NCBI RefSeq assembly: GCF_041020765.1
Contig: NZ_JBEUEJ010000011.1
Strand: one strand, 5' to 3'
Source of the DNA: Kineococcus terrestris
GTDB taxonomy: Bacteria > Actinomycetota > Actinomycetes > Actinomycetales > Kineococcaceae
Length of the DNA stretch: 64,000 nucleotides
Part shown: positions 9,497 to 18,106 of the stretch, one piece after another
Numbering within the stretch: position 1 is the stretch's first letter
Layout: each line of letters starts with the position of its first letter
Made by a program: the position numbers and the translations under genes
The notes under the pieces: generated by a model
What the model saw: the letters and a program-made list of their open reading frames with translations, nothing else
Databases searched by the model: none
What the model was told of the DNA's origin: nothing

Positions 9497-10377
9497 GCGC
9501 CGCGGGCGCCGCGCGCGCCGCCGCGGCCGCCGGCCTCGCGCTCGCGGCCGGGCGGCGGCTGCGCCGGGCGGTCGCGGACGGGCCGGTGCCCGGTGGGCGG
9601 GAGCGCTGGGAGCGGACCAACCACCGCGGCGACGCGGTCACCCTGCTCGAGGGTCCGGTCGCCGCGCTGGCGGCGGCCGCCGGCTGCCTGGCCGCCCCCG
9701 GCCGCTGGCGGGCCGCGGGCCTGGTCGCCCTCACCGGCGGTGCGCTGCTCGGCGCCGTGGACGACCTGGCCGAGCGGCGCGGCGAGCGGGACGCGGGGGC
9801 CCGGGGCCTGCGCGGGCACCTGGCGGCGCTGCGCGCGGGCCGGCTGACGACGGGGGCCGTGAAGGTGGCGGGGCTGGCCGCCACCGGCCTGGCCGTCGCG
9901 GCGCTCACCGAGGGCGCCGGCCCCGTGCGCTCGGCGGGGCCGGCGCGCGCGACCGGGCCCGGGGGGACCGGGGCACGGGTGGCCGGTGCCCTGGTCGCCG
10001 GCGCCCTCGTCGCCGGCAGCGCCAACCTGCTCAACCTCTTCGACCTGCGCCCCGGCCGCGCCCTGAAGGTGGTGCTGCTGGCCGCCGCGCCGCTGGCGGC
10101 CGGTCCCGCGGCGCCGCTGGCGGCCGCGGCCACCGGGTCCGCCGCGGCGGTGCTCGGCGACGACCTGGCCGGGCGCAGCATGCTGGGCGACACCGGTGCC
10201 AACGCGCTCGGGGCGCTGCTGGGCACCGCCGTGCTGGCCCGCTGCGGCCCGCGCGGTCGCGGCGCCGTCCTCGCCGTCGTCGTGGCCCTGACGCTGCTCA
10301 GCGAGCGGGTCAGCTTCACCCGCGTCATCGAGGCGGTGCCCGCGCTGCGCGAGCTCGACCGGCTCGGTCGGCCCTGA
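9493..10377 (+). CDS. MraY/WecA-family glycosyl-1-P transferase homologue
   Basis: A 294-residue polytopic membrane protein related to the polyprenyl-phosphate N-acetylhexosamine-1-phosphate transferases. Family features are GAVDDLAERRGERDAG near residue 92, NLLNLFDLRPGRALK near 180 and MLGDTGANALGALLG near 232, each between hydrophobic helices. The catalytic DD pair of true MraY/WecA is only partly kept (VDD), and the protein is ~50 residues shorter than WecA. It could be a transferase for a lipid-linked sugar or a divergent, possibly inactive relative. Its place between SteB and MurJ points to cell-envelope assembly. Start and stop overlap both neighbours. Confidence 0.7.
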
Positions 10378-12098
10378 GCCGGCGCGCCGGCACCCTGGCC
10401 GGGGCGGTCGCCTCCGTCGCGCTGCTGACGGTGGCGGCCCGCCTGGCCGGGTTCGGGCGGCTGGTCGCCTTCTCGCAGACCGTCGGCGACACCTGCCTGG
10501 GCACGGCCTACCAGACGGCCAACCAGGTGCCCAACGTCCTGTTCGAGGTCGTCGCCGGCGGCGCGCTGGCCGGGGTGCTGGTCCCGGTGCTGTCGGCGCG
10601 GCTGGCCTCCGGCGACGCCCGCGAGCGCGCCGCCGCCTCCCGCACGGCCTCCTTCGCGCTGACGTGGAGCGTGCTGGCGCTGGTCCTCGTGGCGGGGCTG
10701 GCGGCGCTGCTGGCGCGGCCGCTGATGAGCTGGTTGCTGGCCGGCGGGGCCGCCGAGGAGTGCCGCGGCCTGGTCGGCACGGGGGTGCTCATGCTGTGGG
10801 TGTTCCTGCCGCAGGTGCCGCTGTACGCGGTGGCCGTCGTCCTGGCCGGCGTCCTGCAGGCGCAGCAGCGCTTCACCGCGCCGGCCGCCGCGCCGCTGGT
10901 CTCCAGCGTCGTCGTCGCCGGCGCCTACCTGCTGACCGGGCGGCTGGCACCGGCCGCGGTGGTCTCGGGCGACGACCTGGCGGACGTGCCGGCCGCCGCG
11001 CTGGCGGTGCTGGCCGGCGGCACGAGCCTCGGGGTGGTGGCGCTCGCGCTGACGCACGCGCCGGCGCTGCGCTCGGCGGTGCGCTGGCGACCGGCGCTGA
11101 CGCCCGCGCCCGGGGACGGGCCCGTCCTGCGGACCCTGGCGCTGTCGGGGCTGACCGTCCTGCTGGCCCAGCAGGTGGTCGCCGTGGCGGTCACCCGGCT
11201 GGCCAACGACGGCGGCGCGGGCGCGGTGAACCGGTGGAGCTACGCGTGGGCGCTGTTCCTGCTGCCGTACGCCGTGCTGGCCGTCCCCGTGGCCACCGCC
11301 GTCTTCCCGCGCCTGGCGCGCGCGGCCGGGACACCGGCCGCCGCACCCGCCGGCGCCCCGGCCCCGCAGGACCCGCGGGACCCGCGGGCCGGGGACGCGG
11401 AGGACTTCGCGCCCCTGGTGGCGCGCACCGCGCGCACGGTCGTCGTCGTCAGCGCCGCCGGCGCGGCGGCGCTGGCCGCGGTGGCGCAGCCGGTGGCCGC
11501 GGTCTTCGTGGTCGTCAGCGACGTCGGCTCGGGGCTGTCGGGGGACCTGGCCGGTGCCCTGGTCGCCGCCGCGCCCGGCCTCGTCGGCTACGGCCTGCTG
11601 GCGCTGCTCACCCGGGCGCTGTACACGGTGGGCGGGGGCCGGGCCGCCGCGCTGGCCACCGTGGCCGGGTGGGCGCTCGTCCTGGCCGCCGCCGTGGTCG
11701 CCGCGCGCGCGCTGCCGCCGGAGCGGCTGGTGACGGGCTTCGCCGCCGCGCACGCGCTGGGCCTGTCGCTGGCCGGGCTGCTGCTGGCCCTGGCGCTGCG
11801 CCGCCGGCGCGGGGCGGCGACCGTGGCGGGGGTGGCCCGCACGGTCGCGCTGGCGGTGCCCGCGGCCGCCGCGGCCGGAGCGGGCGGTGCGGGCACGGCC
11901 GCGGCGCTGGGCCCGGGGCTGGGCGGCTCGCTGCCGGGGGAGGTCCTCGTGGCCGCCGCCGCGGCCGCCGTCGCCGGGGTGCTGGTGCTGGCACTGCTGC
12001 GGCTGCTGCTGCCGGGGCAGGTGGCGCCGCTGCTGGCCGCGGCCGGGCGCGTGCTGCCCGGCCGGGTGCGCCATGCTGCCCGGCGTGGCGGGCGCTGA
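10374..12098 (+). CDS. murJ: Lipid II flippase MurJ (MviN family)
   Basis: A 574-residue, 12-14-helix transporter of the MOP superfamily that moves lipid-linked peptidoglycan precursors across the membrane. It starts LSRRAGTLAGAVASVALLTVAARLAGFGR, the typical first helix with a conserved Arg after the Gly-Phe pair, and continues TANQVPNVLFEVVAGGALAGVLVPVL. The frame has no ATG or GTG ahead of helix 1. The best start is CTG at 10374, overlapping the previous stop as CTGA; the next choice, GTG 10431, would remove most of helix 1. An inserted Ala/Pro-rich loop lies near residue 325. The C-terminus overlaps the following glycosyltransferase. Confidence 0.85.
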   Translation: MSRRAGTLAGAVASVALLTVAARLAGFGRLVAFSQTVGDTCLGTAYQTANQVPNVLFEVVAGGALAGVLVPVLSARLASGDARERAAASRTASFALTWSVLALVLVAGLAALLARPLMSWLLAGGAAEECRGLVGTGVLMLWVFLPQVPLYAVAVVLAGVLQAQQRFTAPAAAPLVSSVVVAGAYLLTGRLAPAAVVSGDDLADVPAAALAVLAGGTSLGVVALALTHAPALRSAVRWRPALTPAPGDGPVLRTLALSGLTVLLAQQVVAVAVTRLANDGGAGAVNRWSYAWALFLLPYAVLAVPVATAVFPRLARAAGTPAAAPAGAPAPQDPRDPRAGDAEDFAPLVARTARTVVVVSAAGAAALAAVAQPVAAVFVVVSDVGSGLSGDLAGALVAAAPGLVGYGLLALLTRALYTVGGGRAAALATVAGWALVLAAAVVAARALPPERLVTGFAAAHALGLSLAGLLLALALRRRRGAATVAGVARTVALAVPAAAAAGAGGAGTAAALGPGLGGSLPGEVLVAAAAAAVAGVLVLALLRLLLPGQVAPLLAAAGRVLPGRVRHAARRGGR

Positions 12099-13257
12099 GG
12101 GCGGGGGCACGGCGGGGACCGGAGCGGGCCCGGCGGGGGAGCGGGCGCGCGTCGTGCTGGTGCTCGGCAGCAGCGCCGGTGGCGTCGGCCGGCACGTGCA
12201 CGCGCTGGTCGGGGCCCTGCGCGCGGACGGGTCCGTCGCCGTGGCCGCGCCCGCCGCGACGCTGGAGCGCTTCGCCTTCGCGGCCGCCGGGGCGCTGACG
12301 GCGCCGGTGGAGGTCGGGGCCTCGCTGCACCCGCTGCGCGACGCGCGCGCCGCCGCCCGCCTGCGCGCCCTGCTGCGCCGCGCCCGGCCGCAGGTGGTCC
12401 ACGCGCACGGGGTGCGCGCCGGGCTGGTGGCGCTGCTGGCGGTGCGCTCCCTGCCGCGCCGCCCGGCCCTCGTCGTCACCCTCCACAACGCCGTCCTCGG
12501 CTCGGGCCGGCGCGCCGCGCTCGGGCGCGCGGTGCAGCGGCGCGTGGCCGCCGGCGCCGACGCCGTGCTGGGCGTGTCCGGCGACCTGGTGGCGCAGGCC
12601 CGCGCCGCGGGGGCGGCCGCGGCCGAGCGCGCCCTCGTGCCCGCCCCGCCCACCGCCCCGGCCCGCGAGCCGGCCCGGGTGCGGGAGCGGGAGGGGCTGG
12701 GAGAGGCCCTGGTCGTCCTGGCGGTGGCGCGCCTGGCGCCGCAGAAGGGCCTGGACGACCTGCTGACGGCCGCCGCCTCGCTGCCCGCGCGGGTGGGCGG
12801 TCGCGACGTCGTCGTCCTGCTCGCCGGTGACGGGCCGCTGCGCGCCGCGTTGGAGCGGCGGGTGGCCGCCGAGCGGCTGCCCGTGCGCCTGCTGGGCGCG
12901 CGCGCGGACGTGCCCGACCTGCTCGGCGCGGCCGACGTCGTCGTCAGCGCCAGCGTCTGGGAGGGGCAGCCGGTCTTCCTGCAGGAGGCGCTGCGCGCGG
13001 GGGCGGCGGTCGTGGCCACCGACGCCGGCGGCACGGGCGAGGTGACGGGCGCGGCCGCGGACCTCGTGCCCGTGGGCGACCCGCCGGCCCTGGCCGCGGC
13101 CCTGCGGCGGCTGCTGGCCGACGACGCGCTGCGCGCCGAGCGGGGTGCCGCGGCCCGGGTGCGGGCCGCGCAGCTGCCCACCGCCGAGGACGCGGCCGCG
13201 CAGGTGCGCGCCGTCCACGCCCGCGCGGTGGCCCACCGGCGCGCCCGCGTCGGGTAA
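12073..13257 (+). CDS. Glycosyltransferase family 4
   Basis: A 394-residue GT-B enzyme. The N-terminal Rossmann domain opens VVLVLGSSAGGVGRHVHALVGALRADG, the nucleotide-sugar GT4 hallmark with Gly-Gly loop, and includes VVHAHGVRAGLVALL. The C-terminal domain has LVVLAVARLAPQKGLDDLL, LLAGDGPLR and the donor-binding E-x7-E-like segment GQPVFLQEALRAGAAVVATDAGGTGEV. Substrate is unknown. Start is ATG 12073, 26 nt inside murJ, with GTG 12085 as an alternative. Its position beside murJ suggests an envelope glycan or glycolipid. Confidence 0.85.
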   Translation: MLPGVAGAEGGGTAGTGAGPAGERARVVLVLGSSAGGVGRHVHALVGALRADGSVAVAAPAATLERFAFAAAGALTAPVEVGASLHPLRDARAAARLRALLRRARPQVVHAHGVRAGLVALLAVRSLPRRPALVVTLHNAVLGSGRRAALGRAVQRRVAAGADAVLGVSGDLVAQARAAGAAAAERALVPAPPTAPAREPARVREREGLGEALVVLAVARLAPQKGLDDLLTAAASLPARVGGRDVVVLLAGDGPLRAALERRVAAERLPVRLLGARADVPDLLGAADVVVSASVWEGQPVFLQEALRAGAAVVATDAGGTGEVTGAAADLVPVGDPPALAAALRRLLADDALRAERGAAARVRAAQLPTAEDAAAQVRAVHARAVAHRRARVG

Positions 13258-13260
13258 CCT
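13255..13260 (+). promoter_or_regulatory. Putative -10 box of pyrG
   Basis: TAACCT ends 8 nt before the pyrG GTG, a spacing that predicts a leaderless or nearly leaderless transcript. It overlaps the stop of the upstream glycosyltransferase. Confidence 0.55.
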
Positions 13261-13268
13261 CGAAGTCC

Positions 13269-15005
13269 GTGGCGAACCGCACCTCCTCCGAGTCCTCGAC
13301 CCAGCAGATCTTCGTGACCGGAGGGGTGGCGTCCTCCCTCGGCAAGGGGCTCACGGCCTCCAGCCTCGGCCGGCTCCTGCGCGCCCGCGGTCTGCGGGTC
13401 GCCATGCAGAAGCTCGACCCCTACCTCAACGTCGACCCCGGGACGATGAACCCGTTCCAGCACGGCGAGGTGTTCGTCACCGACGACGGCGCCGAGACCG
13501 ACCTGGACATCGGCCACTACGAGCGCTTCCTCGACGTGCGCTTCGACGCCTCGGCCAACGTGACCACCGGCCAGGTGTACTCCTCGGTGATCGCCAAGGA
13601 GCGGCGCGGGGAGTACCTGGGCGACACCGTGCAGGTCATCCCGCACATCACCAACGAGATCGTCGACCGGATGCGCGCGCAGGCGCGCGAGGACATCGAC
13701 GTCATCATCACCGAGGTCGGCGGCACCGTCGGCGACATCGAGTCCCTGCCGTTCCTGGAGGCCGCGCGCCAGGTGCGCCAGCGGCTGGGCCGCGACAACG
13801 TGTTCTTCGTGCACGTCTCGCTCGTGCCGTACATCGGGCCCAGCGGGGAGCTGAAGACCAAGCCGACGCAGCACTCGGTGGCCGCGCTGCGCAGCATCGG
13901 CATCCAGCCCGACGCCATCGTGTGCCGGGCGGACCGGGAGATCCCCGAGAGCGTCAAGCGCAAGATCGCCTCGATGTGCGACGTGGACGACGAGGCCGTG
14001 GTCGCCGCCATCGACGCGCCGTCGATCTACGACATCCCCAAGGTGCTGCACCGCGAGGGCCTGGACGCGTACGTCGTGCGCAAGCTGAACCTGTCGTTCC
14101 GCGACGTGGACTGGACCGCGTGGGACGACCTGCTGCGCCGCGTGCACAGCCCCCGCCGCCGCGTCGAGGTGGCCCTGGTCGGCAAGTACATCGACCTGCC
14201 CGACGCCTACCTGTCGGTGACCGAGGCGCTGCGCGCCGGGGGTTTCGCCGAGGACGCCAAGGTCGACATCCGCTGGGTCGCCTCCGACGACTGCGCCACC
14301 CCCGCCGGGGCGCGCAAGGAGCTCGCCGGGGTCGACGCGGTGTGCGTGCCGGGTGGTTTCGGGGTGCGCGGCATCGAGGGCAAGCTCGGCGCGCTGCGCT
14401 GGGCGCGGGAGAACCAGGTGCCCACGCTGGGGCTGTGCCTGGGCCTGCAGTGCATGGTGATCGAGTACGCGCGCACGGTCGCCGGCCTGGCCGACGCCAG
14501 TTCCACCGAGTTCGACCCGGCCTCCACCGCGCCCGTCATCGCGACGATGGCCGAGCAGCGCGACATCGTCGCCGGCGAGGGCGACCTGGGCGGCACGATG
14601 CGCCTGGGTTCCTACGACGCCGTCCTGCAGCGGGGTTCCGTGGTGGCCGCCACCTACGGCAGCGAGCGCATCTCCGAGCGGCACCGGCACCGGTTCGAGG
14701 TGAACAACGCCTACCGCGAGCAGCTGGCCGCGGCGGGCCTGGTGTTCTCCGGCCTGTCCCCGGACCGGGAGCTGGTGGAGTTCGTCGAGCTGCCCGCCGA
14801 GGTGCACCCGTACTACGTGGGCACGCAGGCCCACCCGGAGTTCAAGTCGCGCCCGACGCGGGCGCACCCGCTGTTCTCCGGCCTCGTGGCCGCCGCCCTG
14901 GACCGCCAGCGCGCCGAGACGCTGCTGGACGTCGAGCCCGAGCCGGTGCCGGACGGCACGGAGCAGGCGGCGGAGCAGGAGCTGGCGCAGGGGGCCCGCG
15001 CGTGA
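13269..15005 (+). CDS. pyrG: CTP synthase
   Basis: A 578-residue cytosolic enzyme that aminates UTP to CTP with glutamine. The synthetase domain begins FVTGGVASSLGKGLTASSLGRLL, with the P-loop-like nucleotide site, and contains TEVGGTVGDIESLPFLEAARQ. The C-terminal glutaminase domain has the oxyanion/nucleophile block GLCLGLQCMVIEYAR (Cys near 395) and the catalytic His-Glu in GTQAHPEFKSRP. An acidic 30-residue tail extends past the glutaminase domain. GTG start with a TAACCT box 8 nt upstream; the stop overlaps the Nudix gene. Confidence 0.97.
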   Translation: MANRTSSESSTQQIFVTGGVASSLGKGLTASSLGRLLRARGLRVAMQKLDPYLNVDPGTMNPFQHGEVFVTDDGAETDLDIGHYERFLDVRFDASANVTTGQVYSSVIAKERRGEYLGDTVQVIPHITNEIVDRMRAQAREDIDVIITEVGGTVGDIESLPFLEAARQVRQRLGRDNVFFVHVSLVPYIGPSGELKTKPTQHSVAALRSIGIQPDAIVCRADREIPESVKRKIASMCDVDDEAVVAAIDAPSIYDIPKVLHREGLDAYVVRKLNLSFRDVDWTAWDDLLRRVHSPRRRVEVALVGKYIDLPDAYLSVTEALRAGGFAEDAKVDIRWVASDDCATPAGARKELAGVDAVCVPGGFGVRGIEGKLGALRWARENQVPTLGLCLGLQCMVIEYARTVAGLADASSTEFDPASTAPVIATMAEQRDIVAGEGDLGGTMRLGSYDAVLQRGSVVAATYGSERISERHRHRFEVNNAYREQLAAAGLVFSGLSPDRELVEFVELPAEVHPYYVGTQAHPEFKSRPTRAHPLFSGLVAAALDRQRAETLLDVEPEPVPDGTEQAAEQELAQGARA

Positions 15006-15679
15006 GCGGTCCCGACGCGCTGGACCTGCCCGTCGCGACGGGCGGGGACCTGGCCGACGCCCTCGCCGAGCGGCCCACCGAGCTCGTCGAGACGGTGTTC
15101 CGCGGGCACGTGTGGGACGTCGTGCGCGAGCGGGTCGAGCTGCCCGGCGGCCGCTCGGTCACCCGCGACGTGCAGCGCCACCCCGGTGCCGTGACGGTGC
15201 TGGCCCTCGACGACGCCGAGCGCCTGGTGCTGGTGCGCCAGTACCGCCACCCGGTGCGCCGGGAGCTGTGGGAGCTGCCGGCGGGCCTGCTGGACGTGGC
15301 GGGGGAGCCGCCGCTGACCGCGGCGCAGCGGGAGCTGGCCGAGGAGGCCGACCTGCGCGCGGCGGACTGGGCCGTGCTCGTGGACTGGTTCAACTCCCCG
15401 GGCGGTTCCAGCGAGGGCAACCGCATCTACCTGGCCCGCGGTCTGAGCGCCGTGCCGGAGGCCGAGCGGCACGAGCGCGAGGACGAGGAGCGCGACATGG
15501 TCGCCGTCCGCGTCGGGCTCGACGGGGCCGTGCGGGCGGTGCTGGACGGCCGCCTGGCCAACCCGGGCACCGTCATCGGCGTGCTCGCGCTGGCGGCCGC
15601 GCGCTCGGCGGGCTTCTCGACGCTGCGCCCGGCCGACACGCCGTGGACGCCGGGGCTCGCGGGACCCGACCGCTCCTGA
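15002..15679 (+). CDS. Nudix hydrolase, ADP-ribose pyrophosphatase type
   Basis: A 225-residue Nudix enzyme orthologous to Rv1700, which cleaves ADP-ribose and related dinucleotides. The Nudix box is LPAGLLDVAGEPP followed by AQRELAEEADL near residue 100; the usual Gly after the EE pair is Asp here. An upstream Arg/Tyr block (LVRQYRHPVRRELWELP) is typical of ADPRases. GTG start overlaps pyrG by 4 nt, the same coupling as in mycobacteria. Confidence 0.88.
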   Translation: MSGPDALDLPVATGGDLADALAERPTELVETVFRGHVWDVVRERVELPGGRSVTRDVQRHPGAVTVLALDDAERLVLVRQYRHPVRRELWELPAGLLDVAGEPPLTAAQRELAEEADLRAADWAVLVDWFNSPGGSSEGNRIYLARGLSAVPEAERHEREDEERDMVAVRVGLDGAVRAVLDGRLANPGTVIGVLALAAARSAGFSTLRPADTPWTPGLAGPDRS

Positions 15680-15688
15680 GGGCGTCGC

Positions 15689-15694
15689 TAAGGT
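15689..15694 (+). promoter_or_regulatory. Putative -10 box of xerD
   Basis: TAAGGT is followed by 7 nt and the GTG of xerD, the leaderless arrangement seen at several other genes here. Confidence 0.5.
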
Positions 15695-15701
15695 CGGTCG
15701 G

Positions 15702-16817
15702 GTGCTCACCGGTGGACCAGCGCCCGCCCTCGACGGGGCGCCGTCGTCCGGGCCGGCGTCCGCGACCCCGTCCGCGGGCCGGTCCGCGGCGGGGCCCCTG
15801 GAGGCGGCCGTGCGCGACTACCTGGCGCACCTGCGCGTCGAGCGGGGCCTGAGCGAGAACACCCTGGGCGCCTACCGGCGCGACCTGGCCCGCTACGTGC
15901 GCTTCCTGCGCGCCCGGGGGGTCGCCGACCCCGGGCAGGTGGAGGAGGCGGCCGTCAGCGCGTTCGTCGTGGCGCTGCGCGACGGCGCGGACGGCGCCGC
16001 GGCGCTGACGGCCAGCTCCGCGGCCCGCACGGCCTCGGCCGTGCGCGGCTGGCACCGCTTCCTGCTGGCCGAGGGCCGCACCGGCCGGGACCCGTCGGTG
16101 CAGGTGCGCCCGCCCGTGCCGCCGCGCCGGCTGCCGGCGGCCCTGACGGTCGACGAGGTCGCGGCCCTGCTGGAGGTGGCCGGGGCCGGCGACGGGCCGG
16201 TGCCGCTGCGCGACAAGGCCCTGCTGGAGCTGCTGTACGGCTCGGGCGCGCGCATCAGCGAGGCTGTCGGCCTGGACGTCGACGACGTCTCCGAGCAGGT
16301 CCTCGGCGAGAGCGGTGTGGTGCGGCTGCGCGGCAAGGGCGGCAAGGAGCGCGTCGTGCCCGTCGGCTCCTACGCGCGGCGCGCGCTGGAGCAGTACCTG
16401 GTGCGCGCCCGTCCCGCGCTGGCGGCCGCGGGCCGCGGCGGGGCGGCGCTGTTCCTCAACAGCCGCGGCGGGCGGCTGTCGCGGCAGAGCGCGTGGGCCG
16501 TCCTGCAGGCGGCCGCCGGGCGCGCCGGGACCACCCGCACCGTCTCCCCGCACACGCTGCGGCACTCCTTCGCCACCCACCTGCTGCAGGGCGGGGCGGA
16601 CGTGCGCGTCGTGCAGGAGCTGCTGGGGCACGCCTCGGTGGCGACCACGCAGGTGTACACGCTGGTGACGGTCGACTCGCTGCGCGAGGTGCACGCCGGG
16701 ACGCACCCGCGCGCCCTCGCGGTGCCGCGGGCCTCGATCGACCTGACGGGGGACGCGGCGGGGGACGCGGTGGGCGTCGTGGCCGGGGGTGTGACCGCCG
16801 CGCCGGCGGCGGACTAA
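15702..16817 (+). CDS. xerD: Tyrosine recombinase XerD
   Basis: A 371-residue site-specific recombinase that resolves chromosome dimers at dif with its XerC partner. The N-terminal SAM-like domain (AVRDYLAHLRVERGLSENTLGAYRRDLARYVRFL) starts after a ~30-residue low-complexity leader. All catalytic residues are visible: Arg in GSGARISEAVGLDVDD, Lys in GKGGKERVVPVG, His-x-x-Arg in HTLRHSFATHLL, His in LLGHASVATTQ and the nucleophile Tyr in VYTLV. It is ~60 residues longer than classic XerD because of both ends. Placement between the Nudix gene and parA matches Rv1701. Confidence 0.93.
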   Translation: MLTGGPAPALDGAPSSGPASATPSAGRSAAGPLEAAVRDYLAHLRVERGLSENTLGAYRRDLARYVRFLRARGVADPGQVEEAAVSAFVVALRDGADGAAALTASSAARTASAVRGWHRFLLAEGRTGRDPSVQVRPPVPPRRLPAALTVDEVAALLEVAGAGDGPVPLRDKALLELLYGSGARISEAVGLDVDDVSEQVLGESGVVRLRGKGGKERVVPVGSYARRALEQYLVRARPALAAAGRGGAALFLNSRGGRLSRQSAWAVLQAAAGRAGTTRTVSPHTLRHSFATHLLQGGADVRVVQELLGHASVATTQVYTLVTVDSLREVHAGTHPRALAVPRASIDLTGDAAGDAVGVVAGGVTAAPAAD

Positions 16818-16902
16818 GGTCGAGCGCGCCGCGCCCGGCGCGCCAGCCGCGACGGAGCAGCTCGCCACGACGTCCCCGACCGCCCGAGGAAGTGCCGCAC
16901 CC

Positions 16903-17958
16903 GTGACCAGCGAGTACCCGCCGCCCCGCCCCGCCAGCCCGGCCGAGGGCCCGGTGCCGGGAGACCCCGGGCTGGTCGGCACCCACCCGCCGCACGCCGA
17001 GCAGCCCGGGGACGGGCGGCCCGCCGTGGGCGGGGACGGCGCGGCCCCGGCGGACGCTGCGGTGGAGACGGCGCCCGCCGCCGGCCGCGACGTGCAGGCG
17101 CAGATGGAGCTCGGCCCGCAGCACGGCCCGACGGGCAGGCCGCTGCCGTCCTTCCCGGTGCCCGCGCCCCTGCACCAGCACGGCCCCGCGCGCGTCATCT
17201 CGATGTGCAACCAGAAGGGCGGCGTCGGCAAGACGACGACCACCATCAACCTGGGGGCGGCGCTGGCCGAGTACGGCCGGCGGGTCCTGCTCGTCGACTT
17301 CGACCCCCAGGGGGCGCTGTCGGCCGGGCTGGGCATCAACCCGCACGAGCTGGACGCGACGGTCTACCAGCTGCTCATGGAGCGCGGCACCGACGTGCGC
17401 TCGGTGATCCGCGAGACGCAGGTGGCGGGTCTGGACCTGCTGCCGGCCAACATCGACCTGTCGGCGGCCGAGGTGCAGCTGGTGGGGGAGGTGGCCCGCG
17501 AGAGCGTCCTGGCGCGGGCGCTGCGCCCGGCGCTGGCCGACTACGACGTCGTCCTCATCGACTGCCAGCCCTCGCTGGGCTTGCTGACGGTCAACGCCCT
17601 GACGGCCTCGCACGGGGTGGTCATCCCGCTGGAGTGCGAGTTCTTCGCGCTGCGCGGGGTGGCGCTGCTGGTGGAGACGATCGAGAAGGTGCAGGAGCGG
17701 CTGAACCCGGCGCTGGAGATCGACGGGATCCTGGCGACGATGTACGACGGGCGCACGCTGCACAGCCGCGAGGTGGTGACGCGGGTCGTCGACGCGTTCG
17801 GCGACGACGTGTTCCACACGGTCATCGGCCGCACGGTGAAGTTCCCCGACGCCACCGTGGCGGCGGAGCCGATCACCTCCTACGCGGGCAGCCACCCGGG
17901 GGCGGAGGCCTACCGGCAGCTCGCGCGCGAGCTCATCGCGCGCGGCGACGCCGCCTGA
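16903..17958 (+). CDS. parA: ParA/Soj-family partitioning ATPase
   Basis: A 351-residue Walker-type ATPase orthologous to Rv1708. About 95 Pro/Ala-rich, probably disordered residues precede the ATPase core. The deviant Walker A is CNQKGGVGKTTTTINLGAAL near residue 102; Walker A' and B are LLVDFDPQGALS and VVLIDCQPSLGLL. The scpAB genes next to it (after one inserted gene) suggest a role in chromosome organisation; the main chromosomal parAB pair usually lies near oriC instead. The GTG start has GAGGAAG about 12 nt upstream. A TAAGGT box at 16815 overlaps the xerD stop and could give a ~75-nt leader. Confidence 0.9.
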   Translation: MTSEYPPPRPASPAEGPVPGDPGLVGTHPPHAEQPGDGRPAVGGDGAAPADAAVETAPAAGRDVQAQMELGPQHGPTGRPLPSFPVPAPLHQHGPARVISMCNQKGGVGKTTTTINLGAALAEYGRRVLLVDFDPQGALSAGLGINPHELDATVYQLLMERGTDVRSVIRETQVAGLDLLPANIDLSAAEVQLVGEVARESVLARALRPALADYDVVLIDCQPSLGLLTVNALTASHGVVIPLECEFFALRGVALLVETIEKVQERLNPALEIDGILATMYDGRTLHSREVVTRVVDAFGDDVFHTVIGRTVKFPDATVAAEPITSYAGSHPGAEAYRQLARELIARGDAA

Positions 17959-18093
17959 CGCGACGCCCCGCGCAGCACCCGGCTGATCGACGCTGCGTGA
18001 GGTCATCTCGACGGGGCGCGACAACGCGGCGGCTGGGCGGGCGAACCCGCTGCCGAGCACCCCGTCGGCGCTCCACCGCGCCGGTCGGCGGGC

Positions 18094-18099
18094 TATCGT
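18094..18099 (+). promoter_or_regulatory. Putative -10 box of the A-T-TE synthetase gene
   Basis: TATCGT is followed by 7 nt and the GTG at 18107. The 148-bp gap between parA and this gene holds only weak inverted repeats (CGCCCCG near 17963 against CGGGGCG near 18012), so this box is the main signal seen there. Confidence 0.5.
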
Positions 18100-18106
18100 C
18101 CCCTGC

